Of a DNA stretch of 64,000 nt, positions 1 through 10,460 are shown in pieces. The stretch's first letter is position 1. Each line of letters begins with the position of its first letter. The position numbers and the translations under genes were made by a program. The stretch spans positions 6,125,072 through 6,189,071 of the forward strand of contig CM026566.1 of NCBI GenBank assembly GCA_015143295.1. Direction: 5' to 3'. The notes under the pieces are model-generated. The model had not been told where the DNA came from, did not search any database, and was given only the letters and a program-made list of their open reading frames with translations. Origin of the DNA: Tetracentron sinense (lineage: Eukaryota; Streptophyta; Magnoliopsida; Trochodendrales; Trochodendraceae).

Positions 1-954
1 CTTCTTCTTTAGTGATGACAGAAGGACGAGAGGACAGACCACCTTGAGCAGATGAAGGGGCTTCTCGAGATCCTGGCTTCGGCTTCAGAGTACTCACAGA
101 TTCAGATACGACCAGGGGAGGATTCCGCACGGTGTCTATGAACCAGGCTTGCTTCTTTAATGGCTTCCACCTGATGTACTCCCTTCCTCTCTCTTGGCCA
201 ATGTTTGTTAAGATGTGCTCTTTATCGCGGGTGAGTTATCTAAAATTTATCTTCTTCGGATGTGCATGAGATAAAGAGTATCAGCATTAGTGAACAACGG
301 AAAGAAGGATAGAACGGACAACAGGATTAATTACCTGTGCCTTTCTGAAAGAGACTGGGGACAGCTGGAAAAGTGGACTCCTATCTCCAGGCCCCAAAAA
401 AAATGAAAGGTGTAGCCTTCCAATTCCTATCTCTATCAGCCAAACCCGAGATGAAATCGGGGACCTTAGCCTGTTGATTCCAAGAGTAGTTAGTATATGT
501 CTTTTTCACCCTTCTAACCTCGGCACTTGACTGTATGACGGAAATGGAAGAGGTGCCTAGTTTCTATAACATACCCGTCCTTGCGGAATTTAACCACCAG
601 GGACATGTACTTATAGAAACTCGGGTGCATTTTATGCGGAGCAACCTGGAGAACGGAAAGAATAGATTCCATTATGAGATCCACTGGAAGACGAAGTTTG
701 GCCTCGAGTTGAGCGAGGTAGACAACAGTGGAAGAGTCAGAACGCCTATCAATAATGGCATTTTCTCTCTTTAAATGGGGGTTGACATGAGAAGGAATTT
801 GAAAAAGGATTTTATAGTGGGTCAGAATATTTTTCTGACACTGTCGGAGTTGTGAAGTTTCGGCTATGTAGGCACCATACGGTGCACTACTAGAGTAGCT
901 GGTTTCATTAGCACTAGCCTCTCTGACCTCTTGAACTGAGTTTTCGACAGACAT
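1..954 (-). pseudogene. Antisense accessory ORF of a Tat-like gypsy element (G0), broken
   Basis: The ORF is read leftwards from an ATG at 954 (MSVENSVQE...). The readable frame to 514 contains the segment SVLQVAPHKMHPSFYKYM, and after a one-frame change near 510 reading continues to about 360 with ...KVPDFISGLADRDRNWK. The order (hydrophobic helix, P-x-x-x-HP-x-x-x, then D-x-x-W-K before F-F-x-G-x-W) resembles the plant 'putative gypsy type transposon' domain (PF04195-like); this is family memory, not a search. A GT at about 332 and resumed coding near 235 (DKEHILTNIGQERGREYIRW...) suggest an intron or a deletion; the reading runs off the left edge. The stretch 955-1125, although open, encodes only a low-complexity Phe/Leu run and I do not count it as protein. 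It lies just upstream of a + strand Tat-type LTR, so it would be antisense to the element. Function unknown. Confidence 0.45.
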
Positions 955-1414
955 GGCTAAGCAAAAGAAGAAGATAATAGAAAAGAAGAGGATAACAGAA
1001 AAGAAGAAATGATAGAAAGATAAGAACACAACAAGAACTGAGAAACATAATGAGAAAAGTAAAATCAAAAGAGAGAAATAGAAGGTTAGCAGAATGCAAA
1101 AGTAAGAAGAATAGAAGCTTACCAAGTGTTGGGCTGATCAAAGAGTAGAGAAAGAAAGCAGAGAGCCTAAGTCTTCAATGAGGAGAAAATTCTGCAAAGT
1201 AACAGTGCGCAAGAGTTCTAGTGAAGAAGAAGTACTATGCCCTACATTTCTAGGCAATTCGAAAAGACTTAAGGATGATAGTGGCCTCCATTGTTGTCGT
1301 ACACGTGTGATTGAGCAGGGTCAAGATGGTCATTTGCGAAAGTTAAATCGGTGAGTTAGAAAAATTTGCGCAGGACGGAGTTAGCCTTCATCCCAGCCGT
1401 ATACATACAAGATT

Positions 1415-2412
1415 GTAGGGGCATGATTGTCTTTTGGACAAACAGAGTAATCTTCGGAGGGAATATTGCATTTCGAGCTCCTCAAAAAGTAATGATGATA
1501 GCCTGTCATGCATTAATCAGGCGTGATGGTTTCACACACGTGATACAGTTGGCATGATGCTACACCTTCGCGTACAACTCACGTAACTGTTTGGTGTCTA
1601 CAGGAGGCCAGGTATTCCACTTTGTGTGCCGTGTTATTTATGACACTTTGAACTACGTTCAAGGTATCATAAATGGACAAATTGTAATGGGAAAAATGCG
1701 TAAAAATGATTAAGTGCTGGAGAACAAGCTAGTTTTCGTTGTTATGTCAACAGATGGGAGACACGTTCCCAAATTGAGAATGAATCCGTTCTCTTCAGGA
1801 TAACGGACCCGTTGTCTAAATGACAACGTATTCGTTGTTCGGAGAACGAACGTAGGTGCCCTTTTTGGACAACAATTAATCTATCCATGCTCGCATAAAC
1901 AACAAGCCCACGCTCTAGTTAACAACGAGACCAACTCATAGGATGAAATAATCAGGAGGTGATCATTCTACTCTGTTAGTAGGTGAAAAGCACAATCTTT
2001 GCATTTAATGCTAGTCATCTCAGCCGAGTTTCGACCCCAGACCGACCTTACAAATTGTAGGCTCACACGTGTGACACGTAAGGCTCAAGATCTGTCTGAC
2101 ATATTTGGTAATGAGTGTGACATGGTCATTCATGGACATCTATGGGCATACAGAGCTAAACCTATAAATACCCCTAGAAACCCAATCCATAAGGATCACA
2201 AAATTTCATATTTCTCACTCTTATTGCTTCAGTCTTCTTACTGTTCATCATCTTATTCAAATACTGACTTTGGCATCGGAGTGTATTACAGGGTGCACAC
2301 CCTTCTCTCATTTACCTTATCAGCACCTGAAGCTTTGCTATCTTCCTTCTACCAGTAAATCAGTCTTCGTAGCAGTTGCTGATGTGTGGGCTCTCCGGAA
2401 AATTTCCTCACA
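1415..2412 (+). repeat. Probable LTR of a Tat-like gypsy element (G0)
   Basis: This stretch has the structure of a Tat-lineage LTR in + orientation. A TATA box (TATAAATA) lies at 2163-2170. About 100 bp later comes the phrase CTGACTTTGGCATCGGAGTG (2262-2281), which resembles the conserved R/U5 wording of Tat-type LTRs as I remember it. A run ending CTCACA at 2412 would be the LTR end, and TGTAGGGGCATGATTG near 1415 is a possible start. I see no matching second LTR and no clean target duplication, so both borders are estimates. Short ORFs here (1366-1557, 1999-2358) look like chance. The 955-1414 interval upstream is purine-rich noncoding sequence in which I recognise no gene. Confidence 0.4.
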
Positions 2413-2434
2413 ATATATATATATATATATATAT
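2413..2434. repeat. (AT)n microsatellite
   Basis: Eleven AT dinucleotides directly follow the probable G0 LTR end. No function is implied. Confidence 0.9.
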
Positions 2435-2469
2435 GCATGAATATATAAGCGTTTCATGATTTTGATGTA

Positions 2470-2785
2470 TCATATCATGGAGGGTACGAATGCTTAGTTT
2501 ATCCAAGATCAGGGATAGTGAAGTACTCATCATCTGGGATTTCCACCCTAGGCTTCTTGCGCGGCATGGATTTGGTGGGTTTGTACAAGGTGAAAGAGAT
2601 TGAAAATACTCTTGATATTACTTGATGATTTACAAGAGAATACTCAAGGCATTATATACACGTGAGTGTTGAGAGAAAAATGGAATGCAGAAATATACAG
2701 AAGGAATGAGTGTAAATGCAATTCCTTGACAGCTCGAGTCTTTGGTGTTCTTTCCTTTCTATGTTAACCATGGTATTCCCTAACA
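2470..2785 (-). repeat. Copia-like LTR fragment with TATA and G-box (tentative)
   Basis: Read leftwards from 2785, the sequence starts TGTTAGGGAATACC, a typical copia LTR head. About 120 bp on it carries a G-box (CACGTG, 2659-2664) directly followed by TATATAAT (plus-strand positions 2651-2658). A short open stretch beginning MPRKKPRVEIPDDEY then follows the putative transcription start. I find no primer-binding site or partner LTR, so it may be a solo LTR or a fragment; the left border is arbitrary. A promoter with a truncated first exon of a real gene is the alternative. Confidence 0.3.
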
Positions 2786-2838
2786 CTTGAATTATCTGTT
2801 TCTCTTACATTTCCTCTATTCGAATAATGTATCTACCA

Positions 2839-2839
2839 A

Positions 2840-2890
<51 letters not shown>
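2839..2890. repeat. (AAT)n microsatellite
   Basis: About 17 uninterrupted AAT/ATA trinucleotides. The adjoining 2891-3148 is AT-rich and contains nothing I can name; the 74-codon frame there has no recognisable motif. Confidence 0.9.
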
Positions 2891-2891
<1 letters not shown>

Positions 2892-3148
2892 TATTTACTA
2901 AAACAAACATGCTCTACATGATAACAGAAATTTAAGAGTCCATAAATATACATTAAACTCTCTTACCTTGTCACTGGCATCTAAATCCGAAAATTGTAAT
3001 AAGTCATCAATGGCCCAAGACGGAGATGTGCAGGTAGAGGGTTGAGGGGTAGACATTTTTGTGGAAAATGTTAGCGAGTTCTGGATTAAAAAACAAAAAT
3101 TGCAGTATCCACTTTCAGCCAAAAATCAACTACCGTTAAAGTAACACC

Positions 3149-3301
3149 ATGGGCCCATCCTAGTGGTTGTGTCTCCCTTTGCGGAGGTATAACTCGAGTT
3201 CAAGTCTTGGTGTGGCCTTTGAGCACCTACCATGAGTACTAACCCCTAACTTAGATGGATAAATGATTAGAGCCTACTCAAAAAAAAAAAAAAAAAAAAA
3301 A
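3149..3301 (+). mobile_element. tRNA-derived SINE with A tail
   Basis: The head has a pol III A-box-like stretch (TAGTGGTTG at 3161-3169) and, about 45 bp later, a B-box-like GAGTTCAAGTC. The body ends in an A run at 3280-3301. This spacing and order is that of plant tRNA-derived SINEs. I could not find a convincing target-site duplication around it, so the 5' border is approximate. Confidence 0.6.
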
Positions 3302-3401
3302 GAACAAATATAAAAAAATTTTATTGAAAACTTAAATAGGTATTGGTTTTTGACTGAGAGTAGGGCTATCACGATTCCAATGCATGAAGGGTTAATGCAG
3401 C

Positions 3402-3744
3402 TTAGGGCTGTCAACGGCAAGGCTAGGGGTTGTTCAGCCCAACCCTAAGTAAAAATATTTAGCCCAACCTGGCCCAAGCCCTAACTCCGTAAAGTTGGTT
3501 GGGGTCGGATTTATAAAATATGGTGTTCATATTTCTTTCCTCTTTTAAAATATTATTTAAATTAAAAATTATATCTGTAATTAATGATAAAAATGTGTAA
3601 TATAAATTATAACATTTCAGTGCTTAAAATTTAAAGTAAATTAATAACATTAAAAAGTAAATTCAACCAAGCCCTGGTCTATTCCCTTCCTATCTTTTTC
3701 GAACTAATTTCAGACCGGGCTTGCTTAGCCATTAACACCGCCTA
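3402..3744. mobile_element. hAT-like non-autonomous element (MITE) with 8-bp duplication
   Basis: The 343-bp element begins TTAGGGCTGTCAACGGC and ends with a diverged inverted copy (...GCCATTAACACCGCCTA); such termini are typical of hAT elements. It is flanked by AATGCAGC (3394-3401) and AATGCAGG (3745-3752), an 8-bp duplication with one mismatch, which is the hAT length. The interior is AT-rich with CCCAACC/GGTTGG stretches and has no coding capacity. Confidence 0.7.
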
Positions 3745-4011
3745 AATGCAGGTATCGCTCTTCACATAAAAATTATGTTTGCTGATAAGGCGCATTTTAT
3801 TGGGTGTGTCACTTGCAGGGTGTCCGAAACTATTGCATCCACTAAACCACTCATATGTCTGGATCAAGGATTGAAATTCCCAAAATTCTAGATCTTTTAT
3901 AATCAAGATTCTCGAAATTTCAGCCCCAGAACTCGAAATTTCTGTCAAATTATTTTTTTTAAAAAAATTATCTCTTTTAATGATTGTTTTTAATAATTCA
4001 AGAGTCTTAAA

Positions 4012-4210
4012 ACCTAGTTTAAATAAATTACATAAGATAACTTTTCTAGTTTAAATAGGTTACTATAAGTAGTTTTCTAATATATGAAGAGTCCTAACTC
4101 CTAATAATTATGTTTTCTAGTTTAAATAAGTTACTTAGATAGCTTTTGTATTATTTTAATAGGTTACTAAAAGTGGTATTTATAAGGTTCTCTCGTGTAA
4201 ATAAGTTAGT
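4012..4210. repeat. Degenerate AT-rich repeat array
   Basis: Phrases of the type CTAGTTTAAATAAGTTACT recur roughly every 50-70 bp with heavy divergence (about 4012, 4047, 4118, 4190). No coding or RNA gene is apparent. The preceding interval 3745-4011 is AT-rich and otherwise unremarkable. Confidence 0.5.
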
Positions 4211-4240
4211 AGAACCTAACTCTGAAAAATTAACTCCAAA

Positions 4241-4436
4241 GGGGTGGACCAGTGGTTCTTGAGCCTTTCCCCAAGTGGGAGGTCCTGGGTTCCATTTCTC
4301 ACTCCCCCTTTGGGGCTAGCCTTGCACGGATTTACCCGGACTTACCTAGTGTGGCGGGTTGTGGTCTCACGTCGCAACCTCCGGGATTAGTCCCAACCCA
4401 AAAGGTTGGGGACACCTCGAGTTCCAAAAAAACAAA
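4241..4436 (+). mobile_element. tRNA-derived SINE
   Basis: A box A-like motif (GACCAGTGGTTC, about 4247-4258) is followed about 30 bp later by a box B-like GGTCCTGGGTTCC. The body ends GGGGACACCTCGAGTTCC plus a short A-rich tail (4425-4436). A 67-codon frame through it is a by-product. This is a different SINE family from the one at 3149. The following 4437-4594 is AT-rich and holds nothing I can name. Confidence 0.65.
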
Positions 4437-5239
4437 GGTCAGTAGAAGTGTTTAACCTCTTAACTATATTAACTTATCATATTACATAAATAATAACATT
4501 TAATTAGATTTGCAATCTAGTAAAATATTAATATATTAATTTTTGGAGAAAATACATTTAGACCCTTTGAGGTTTGACAAAAATGCACCCTCAGTGTAGC
4601 GACCCGGAATTTTAATATAATAAAATTTTGGATTATCGGTCCTTAATTGAGGTTAATTAGTTGTGTGTTTGATAAATTTGTGTAAAGTGGGTATTACTCG
4701 GAATTGGGTTGCACTATTACGAAATTAGTGTTTTTCTTCGATCTGCGCACATAGTGTGCCGGTCGGCTATCCAGACGTCCACCTATTGTTCCGATTCAGT
4801 TTCACATCAATTCACGAAACCGCGAAGGTCCTGTGTGTGGAAACATCGAGAAAATCAGGGAATTCGTAGTGTATCGAATTTCGATTGGGGTTCTATATTT
4901 AGCGGACTTTCTAATCGAAATCCATGCAGATTGTTCCAATACATGCTGGAAGGCCATGGGGACGACCGTCTGTCATTTTGGCAGTTTATTATCTCATATG
5001 GCGAAACCCCAGTGTGTTTTGTATCCGAAATTGGAAAATTTGTGGGTTTTGCGAATTCTTCCGGTCGTACTTTTTGGCAGTCAAAACTCATCGGATTTCC
5101 CCAAAATTTTTACAGCAAGCGTCAGACTACCACAAGATCGATCACCTGAAGTTTTGTCAAAAGCGAAAATCATATGGTATGGTTTCAGAATGAATTTCAG
5201 CCACATTACCGGAAACCGGTCGCGATTCGCAAGCTGCGA

Positions 5240-5322
5240 CACGTGTCTCGGCTCAGGCCAACACGTGGCACCTTCCAAGCGACACTTGGCACGCATGTGT
5301 GGGTTAGGCTAGTTTATAAATA
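5240..5322 (+). promoter_or_regulatory. G1 LTR promoter: paired G-boxes and TATA
   Basis: Two CACGTG G-boxes lie at 5240-5245 and 5262-5267, spaced 22 bp (about two helix turns), with TATAAATA at 5315-5322. The block is conserved in the 3' LTR (16122-16127, 16144-16149 and 16197-16204). The downstream leader is a GA-rich stretch of AGAGAGAG repeats (5350-5460). G-boxes are bZIP/bHLH targets in plants; any stress or light response is inference. Confidence 0.65.
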
Positions 5323-5624
5323 GTAGACCACCCCCCAGCCATTTCTCTCATCCTAGTGAGAGAGAGGCAAAGCCCTGCCGAATTTTCTAGAGAGAGAAAC
5401 ATTCTAGAGAGAGAAAGGGAATTTTCTAGAGAGAGAAAGTTTAGAGAGAGAGATAAAGAGGAGTATCCTGATGTTTTTGGATGTGCTGAGCGCATTGGCG
5501 GTGTCTATTTCATCTCTCGGAGCTTCGAAACACATGTACCAGAATTAATAAAAACCCCTTATCTATTTTGCATTCCACTAGATAAATTATGCTAATTGTG
5601 CTGTTTATATCAGACCCTTTCCGA

Positions 5625-6510
5625 CTTCTGATCATACTCAAATATTTACTCTAAATTTATATTCGTAATCTGTAAATTATATCAAAATTTCATTGCGATC
5701 TCGTGGTTGGATTGGATGATATGATTTTCTAAAGGAAAACCTAGTCTACTATTTTTAGGGCTAACAGTACGGTTTTCCCAATTATAGGAAATCTTCCTAA
5801 TCTCAGATCATGCTATAAATTTTACCACATATTTATCTTCCTAATCTATCAATTATATCAAAATGTTACTGCGATCTGATGATTGGATAGGATGATATGA
5901 ATTTCTAAAGGAAAACCTAGTCTACTATTTTTAGGGCTAATAGTACGGTTTTCCTAACTATAGGGAACCTTTCTAAACTTAGATCTTGCTATAAATTTTA
6001 CCAAATATTTATCTTCCTAATATTTCAATCATATCCAAATTTCACTACAATCGGACGGTTGGATAGGATGATATGAATTTCTAAAGGAAAACCTAGTCTG
6101 TTGTTTTTAGGGCTAACAGTACGGTTTTCCTAATTATAGGGAACCTTCCTGATCTTAGATCATACTATAAATTTTATCACATATTTATCTACCTAATCTC
6201 TAAATCATATCATAAATTCACTACGATCTAATGGTTGGATAGGATGATATGAATTACTAAATGAAAACCTATTCTGTTGTTTTTAAGGCTAACAGTACGG
6301 TTTTGATCATTACAAGGAACCTTCCTTATCTCAGATCATGCTCATATTTTTACAATATTGCGAACTTCCTAATTTGTCAATCATATCAAAATTGCAATGA
6401 GATCTGATGGTTGGATTTGACAATATGAATTTCTAAATAAAACATAGTCTGTCGTTTTAGGAACAACAGTATGATTTTGATAATTACAGAGCCCCTTCCT
6501 GATCTCAGAT
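5625..6510 (+). repeat. Tandem array, about 176-bp unit, five copies
   Basis: The phrase GGTTGGATAGGATGATATGA or close variants recurs near 5704, 5880, 6056, 6230 and 6407, and each is followed by an AAAGGAAAACCTAGTCT-type stretch, giving a period of about 176 bp. The 3' LTR shows the same array (about 16582, 16758, 16933) before the gap. It is noncoding. Confidence 0.85.
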
Positions 6511-8702
6511 CTTTATTCGACTTTATGCTTGTCATGGTATGTTAAAATGGGTTTTATGTACTTGTATGAGGAGATATAGGAACTGAGCAGAGGGGCGTAG
6601 CCCTCGGTTTCGGATTGAATAACTCGGAATTTAGGCTCGGCGATCGATTGGGTGATCAATCGCTAAGCAATTTATTGACTTGACATGGCATGTGTATATG
6701 ATGGGATGATTATTTTGATACTGGTTAGGCAATTGAAGGATTCATTGCTCTGGATACGTTCCAATGGAATGGTAGACCATGCGACTTGGTTCGCGGGTGT
6801 GAGGCCCAATTGTGCCTATTATTCAAGCGAGGATTGGAATAGTCGAGGTCGTATTGTGTAGTCCTCTGTGACTGATAGTCGGGAGTGAGTGGATTACTAT
6901 CCATAGATCCTCTTTTACTAGGTCCAGAGTAGTGATTGTGTATAGTCTGGAATCTTCGGATTCGCAGTTAGTTGAGCCAGCATGCTCAAGTGTTGTCACA
7001 ATTGGATGTCAGAGTCCTAAAAGATGTCTAAAGTGACTGAGCATTATATAGTGTATTGACCGGGGTTCCTCTATGGTTGGGTCCGAAGAGGCGGTGCTGT
7101 GTCTATCGGGGTTCCTTCTAGGTGGTACGTTTTGGAGAGACTGTGTCCAGTAAGGCCCGGGGCGCCTCCAGTGAATAGCTAGAAGATGACGGTAGACAAG
7201 TTGGCCGGGGTTCCTTTGTGACTGATAACCAGTGAGATGGAGGTGTGCATACATAGTAGGTTCTGTCACTCAGAGTATATGTGGTAAGTCCTTGGAGAAT
7301 GATTACCCTAGTTGTGTAGAATCTTCAGGATTCTGGTCTGTGTGGGTTGGGACACCCAAGGGTTGGTCATGTTCAGGTAAATACCGGAACAGTATTCGGG
7401 AGTCTAGATGACTCAAGTTATGATTTGACCGGGTAATGCCGGAATTGTGTTGAGCTTGGAATGATCAAGCTCGAATAGGGTATAGAGACCATTCTGTGAT
7501 GAACATGTATGGGCTAAAGGCCGGTTAACAGAGTCTCAGGACTCGGAGTAAAACATGGTTGATGATCGAAACAAATAACTTGGTAAGAGAAATACATGTT
7601 GCATAACGAAACTCCATAATTGGGAAAGATATTCGAGATTGGGAATCTCGTGTTGGGTGCGATGGCCCTATGTGACTGAGGGTCACAATAGAACTTGGAT
7701 ATATTACTAAATTGTATCATGAACGGGCATATGTATATTATGTGTTTATTGATGCTTTGCTATAAATTGGAAGATGGTATAGATGGATTGTCGTTTTTTT
7801 TTACTGGGCTTCATAGCTCACTGACATTTCATGTCAACAGATACTGGAGCGGACGAGTAGTAGGTGTGGATCCTGCACCTTGTACTTTTTGTCTTTGGAT
7901 AAAGACTTGTCCCGGCGCGTTAATGGCGCCTCCATTTTGTAAAACAGACACAATGGTAAATAATATACAAGTATTTGTTTTGTGGTTGATTGTTGCCACC
8001 CAAAACCCACCCTAGGAGTTAGAGTGAATCTTGGACGACTAATCATGACTTGCATGACAGACCAACCTGCAAAACCCACAGAGCATATACAATAGAGGAT
8101 AAAAACAGCGGAAACATACTCTAACATAGTACAGCGGAATTCTACCAAACCTCTATGTATATACATAATCCAAGTTTATACAAAAAGAAATCCAAAAGAA
8201 AGTGCGGACAGACTCGCCAAAATACATGAACATATATCTCTCATCTCACCCACAGCTATTCACTCAGAATCTACCACAACCAAAGGGTAACCCTCTACTG
8301 GAGGTTCCTCCACTGGTTCCTCGACGTATTCCTCTTCTACCCAAGGGCCCGGGGCATAGATGTCAAAAGGAGCAGCCGCTCCGCTATCACCTGCCGACAT
8401 AAGAAGTAGGACTGAGCATGGAATACTTAGCGGATACCAAATACTAACCAAACAGTCATAGCATACAGATAGCATACATAAAGCAGGAAGCAGTTTATAT
8501 CATAACAGGAAAGTAAAGCAGTTTATAGTCATGCTTGCACTTCGTAAAAGCCGATAAAACCCTTGAAACCTTGTGCACTTGACTTGACTGAAAATACCCT
8601 TTTCGTGCTTGAAAATTTATCATGTTTGTCTCGTCTTGTCGTATCATGTCGTATCGTGCATGTCATGCCTGCTTGCTCTAAATTTAAACATGTTCATATG
8701 CC

Positions 8703-8786
8703 TAGTTGCTGTTCATAGTCCGTCGCAACTAGTATCCTAAATGTGGATGGTTATGCATAGTTGCCGTTCATAGTCCGTCGCAACTA
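8703..8786. repeat. Two hairpin units, 55-bp period, in the solo LTR
   Basis: TAGTTGC...GCAACTA inverted arms (8703-8709 with 8725-8731, and 8758-8764 with 8780-8786) enclose a near-identical loop, GTTCATAGTC. The two units are 55 bp apart. The perfect arms are 7 bp. Confidence 0.8.
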
Positions 8787-9679
8787 GAATCCTAAATGCG
8801 TGTCATGCCATGCCATGTATGTCATGCTTGTAATCATGTAACTTGTGAGATGCTCTTGTGAGATGCACTTGTGAGATTCACTTGTTCTTGTTCTCTTGTC
8901 AAAAGCAAGGTAAAACATACCTTAGGATATGTCCCACCTCTAAACCTCGTTCTTGAAAACACCGATAAAACATGTCATGCATGACGTGCTTGTGTAATCG
9001 TGTACATACTTGCGTTTAAATTTAAATATGACATTTGGAGAGTTAACAATACATAGAACATCAATCATTGGAGCAATTCAATATTTATGTAATTTAGGGA
9101 AAACAAGAAGGCACACTATCATAGGTCCTAGCAATTTCACATGCTTTTCTAGGTGGGTTCATATTCACAACATGCTTGTATGTTTATTATTGGTACAATG
9201 CCCTTCCCCATTTCATTCATCACATCATCCACACGGCATCCATTCGCCAACATCCATCTCCATTCACCATTCACACAACCCATCTCATAGCACATATATA
9301 GATGAAGGAAAAATAAAGGATAATAGGAATAAGGGAAGAAAAATAGAGAACTATAACTAGGAGGGTAGCAAAAGGTACCGACCTTGATCAATGAGGGAAG
9401 AAATCCCTTCCAAAACATGCGTGAGTCGCTGCCCTAGCTTGGGGAAAGTGCTCTCCACGAGCTTGAGCCTTGACCTTGAAGAAAACGGGCTTGAGGATGA
9501 TTATGGGTTCACAAACCCTTTGATTTCTTCTCCAAAGGCAAACCCTAGGTTAGAGTCTCCTTCTCTTCTCTCTTTCTCTCTAAAATCTTCTAAGTGTGGT
9601 AAATGAGCCCTAAAAGGCTCGGTCAAACCTTCAAGGCATGAGTGAACGATGAAAACACCCTTACTGAAATTCTACAAAA

Positions 9680-9870
9680 ACGCGAGGACCAAGCGATCGG
9701 TGGTTAAGACCGAGCGATCAGTGCCTAACCGAGCAATAGGTGTTCTGACCGAGCGATCGGTTAAAACACACTCTTTGGAATATTTTCCCATACAAAATTT
9801 TTGACCAGTCGATAGCTACCGATCGATCGGTTTTGGGCCGATCGATCGCTGAATGGACCGAGCGATCAGT
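9680..9870. repeat. GATCG palindrome cluster in the solo LTR
   Basis: About eight near copies of a GACCGAGCGATCGGT-like phrase lie in 190 bp, including CCGATCGATCGG, which is self-complementary. In the LTR's own orientation the cluster precedes the probable transcribed part. Comparable clusters with different cores occur in C1, C4 and the LTR at 57408. Confidence 0.8.
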
Positions 9871-10285
9871 TGCTCTGTAAATTTGATCCTGAGTCCATTT
9901 TTCAACCATTTCACTACTTGGACTGATCCCATTTCCCTTTTGACCTTACCTAAACATGATTAGGGTCTCTTTAAAGCTTATAGACATGGTTGAATAATGT
10001 ATTCAATTAATTATAGCGTTCTTGACAAAATTTCTCAAAGTTTCAAATTCCCATTTCATGAATTTGAGATTACATAAGCGACATGCCTTGTCACACATAC
10101 CAAGACATATACAAAAAGTTCCGGGGTTCTACATTGATGGCTATTGTGATGACCAGAGTTTATGTTGCTCCATGTGAGTAAAGTTTAAATTTTTCGCATT
10201 TGTGCGGTAAAGTCTTCCGCTGAACTGGTATGAACGACCGGGCACGCGTCTCAGGACACTACTCCGGTAGGCGCGGGTTCGGAAT

Positions 10286-10298
10286 TGGTATCAAATCC
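10286..10298 (+). other. G1 primer-binding site, degenerate
   Basis: TGGTATCAAATCC resembles the TGGTATCAGAGCC primer site for initiator tRNA-Met with two mismatches. Its position right after the presumed LTR end, and an AT before it, fit chromoviruses. Confidence 0.55.
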
Positions 10299-10460
10299 AA
10301 TAGAATAACCATCACACAAATCATACTTGAGCATAACACACCTAAGAACTGTTGGATAGGCGATCCCTTAGAGATTTATTCGATATTTCTAGTTGAGTGA
10401 TTGTTGTACATGTCATGTTTCAAAATCAGACATTGATTTGGAATATGTGCATGTGCATGA

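Larger units (their letters stand above)
7991..10133 (-). mobile_element. Solo LTR nested in G1, TTGAT target duplication
   Basis: A 2143-bp block begins on the + strand with TGTTGCCACC (7991) and ends with GGGGTTCTACA (10133). Read on the - strand it starts TGTAGAACCCCGGAAC and ends ...GGCAACA, so it has canonical TG...CA ends. It is flanked by a perfect 5-bp duplication TTGAT (7986-7990 and 10134-10138), and the two flanks join smoothly inside the G1 LTR. No gag, pol or primer site is present, so this is a recombination-derived solo LTR. The head resembles other gypsy LTRs but differs from that of G1. It holds a palindrome cluster (9680-9870), a hairpin pair (8703-8786) and a short array of CTTGTGAGATG units (about 8840-8886). 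ORFs inside it are noise. Confidence 0.92.
4595..10283 (+). repeat. G1 5' LTR (interrupted by a solo LTR)
   Basis: It begins TGTAGCGACCCGG at 4595 and should end just before the primer site at 10286. Removing the 2148-bp nested insertion leaves about 3.5 kb, long but acceptable for Tekay-type elements. It holds a promoter block (5240-5322), a GA-rich untranslated leader, a 176-bp tandem array, and a GC-richer stretch (6540-7985) in which phrases like CCGGGGTTCCT recur at about 7058, 7105 and 7204. ORFs in this LTR (4709-5312, 5356-5595, 7009-7269) lack recognisable domains and I treat them as noise. The exact right border is uncertain because the matching part of the 3' LTR lies beyond the gap. 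Confidence 0.75.

Noticed and set aside
2470-2600. First exon of a host gene (MPRKKPRVEIPDDEY)
   Set aside because: Only about 22 codons, no splice donor that leads to more coding sequence, and the head TGTTAGGG upstream fits an LTR. Kept only as a tentative LTR fragment.
3149-3301. tRNA gene
   Set aside because: A and B boxes are present but there is no tRNA cloverleaf or CCA-side stem; the A tail and body indicate a SINE. The same holds for 4241-4436.
4709-5312. Overlapping ORFs of 60-159 codons on both strands in the G1 5' LTR
   Set aside because: No domain, not kept open in the 3' LTR copy (the matching frames there are broken differently), and the region is LTR U3 promoter sequence.
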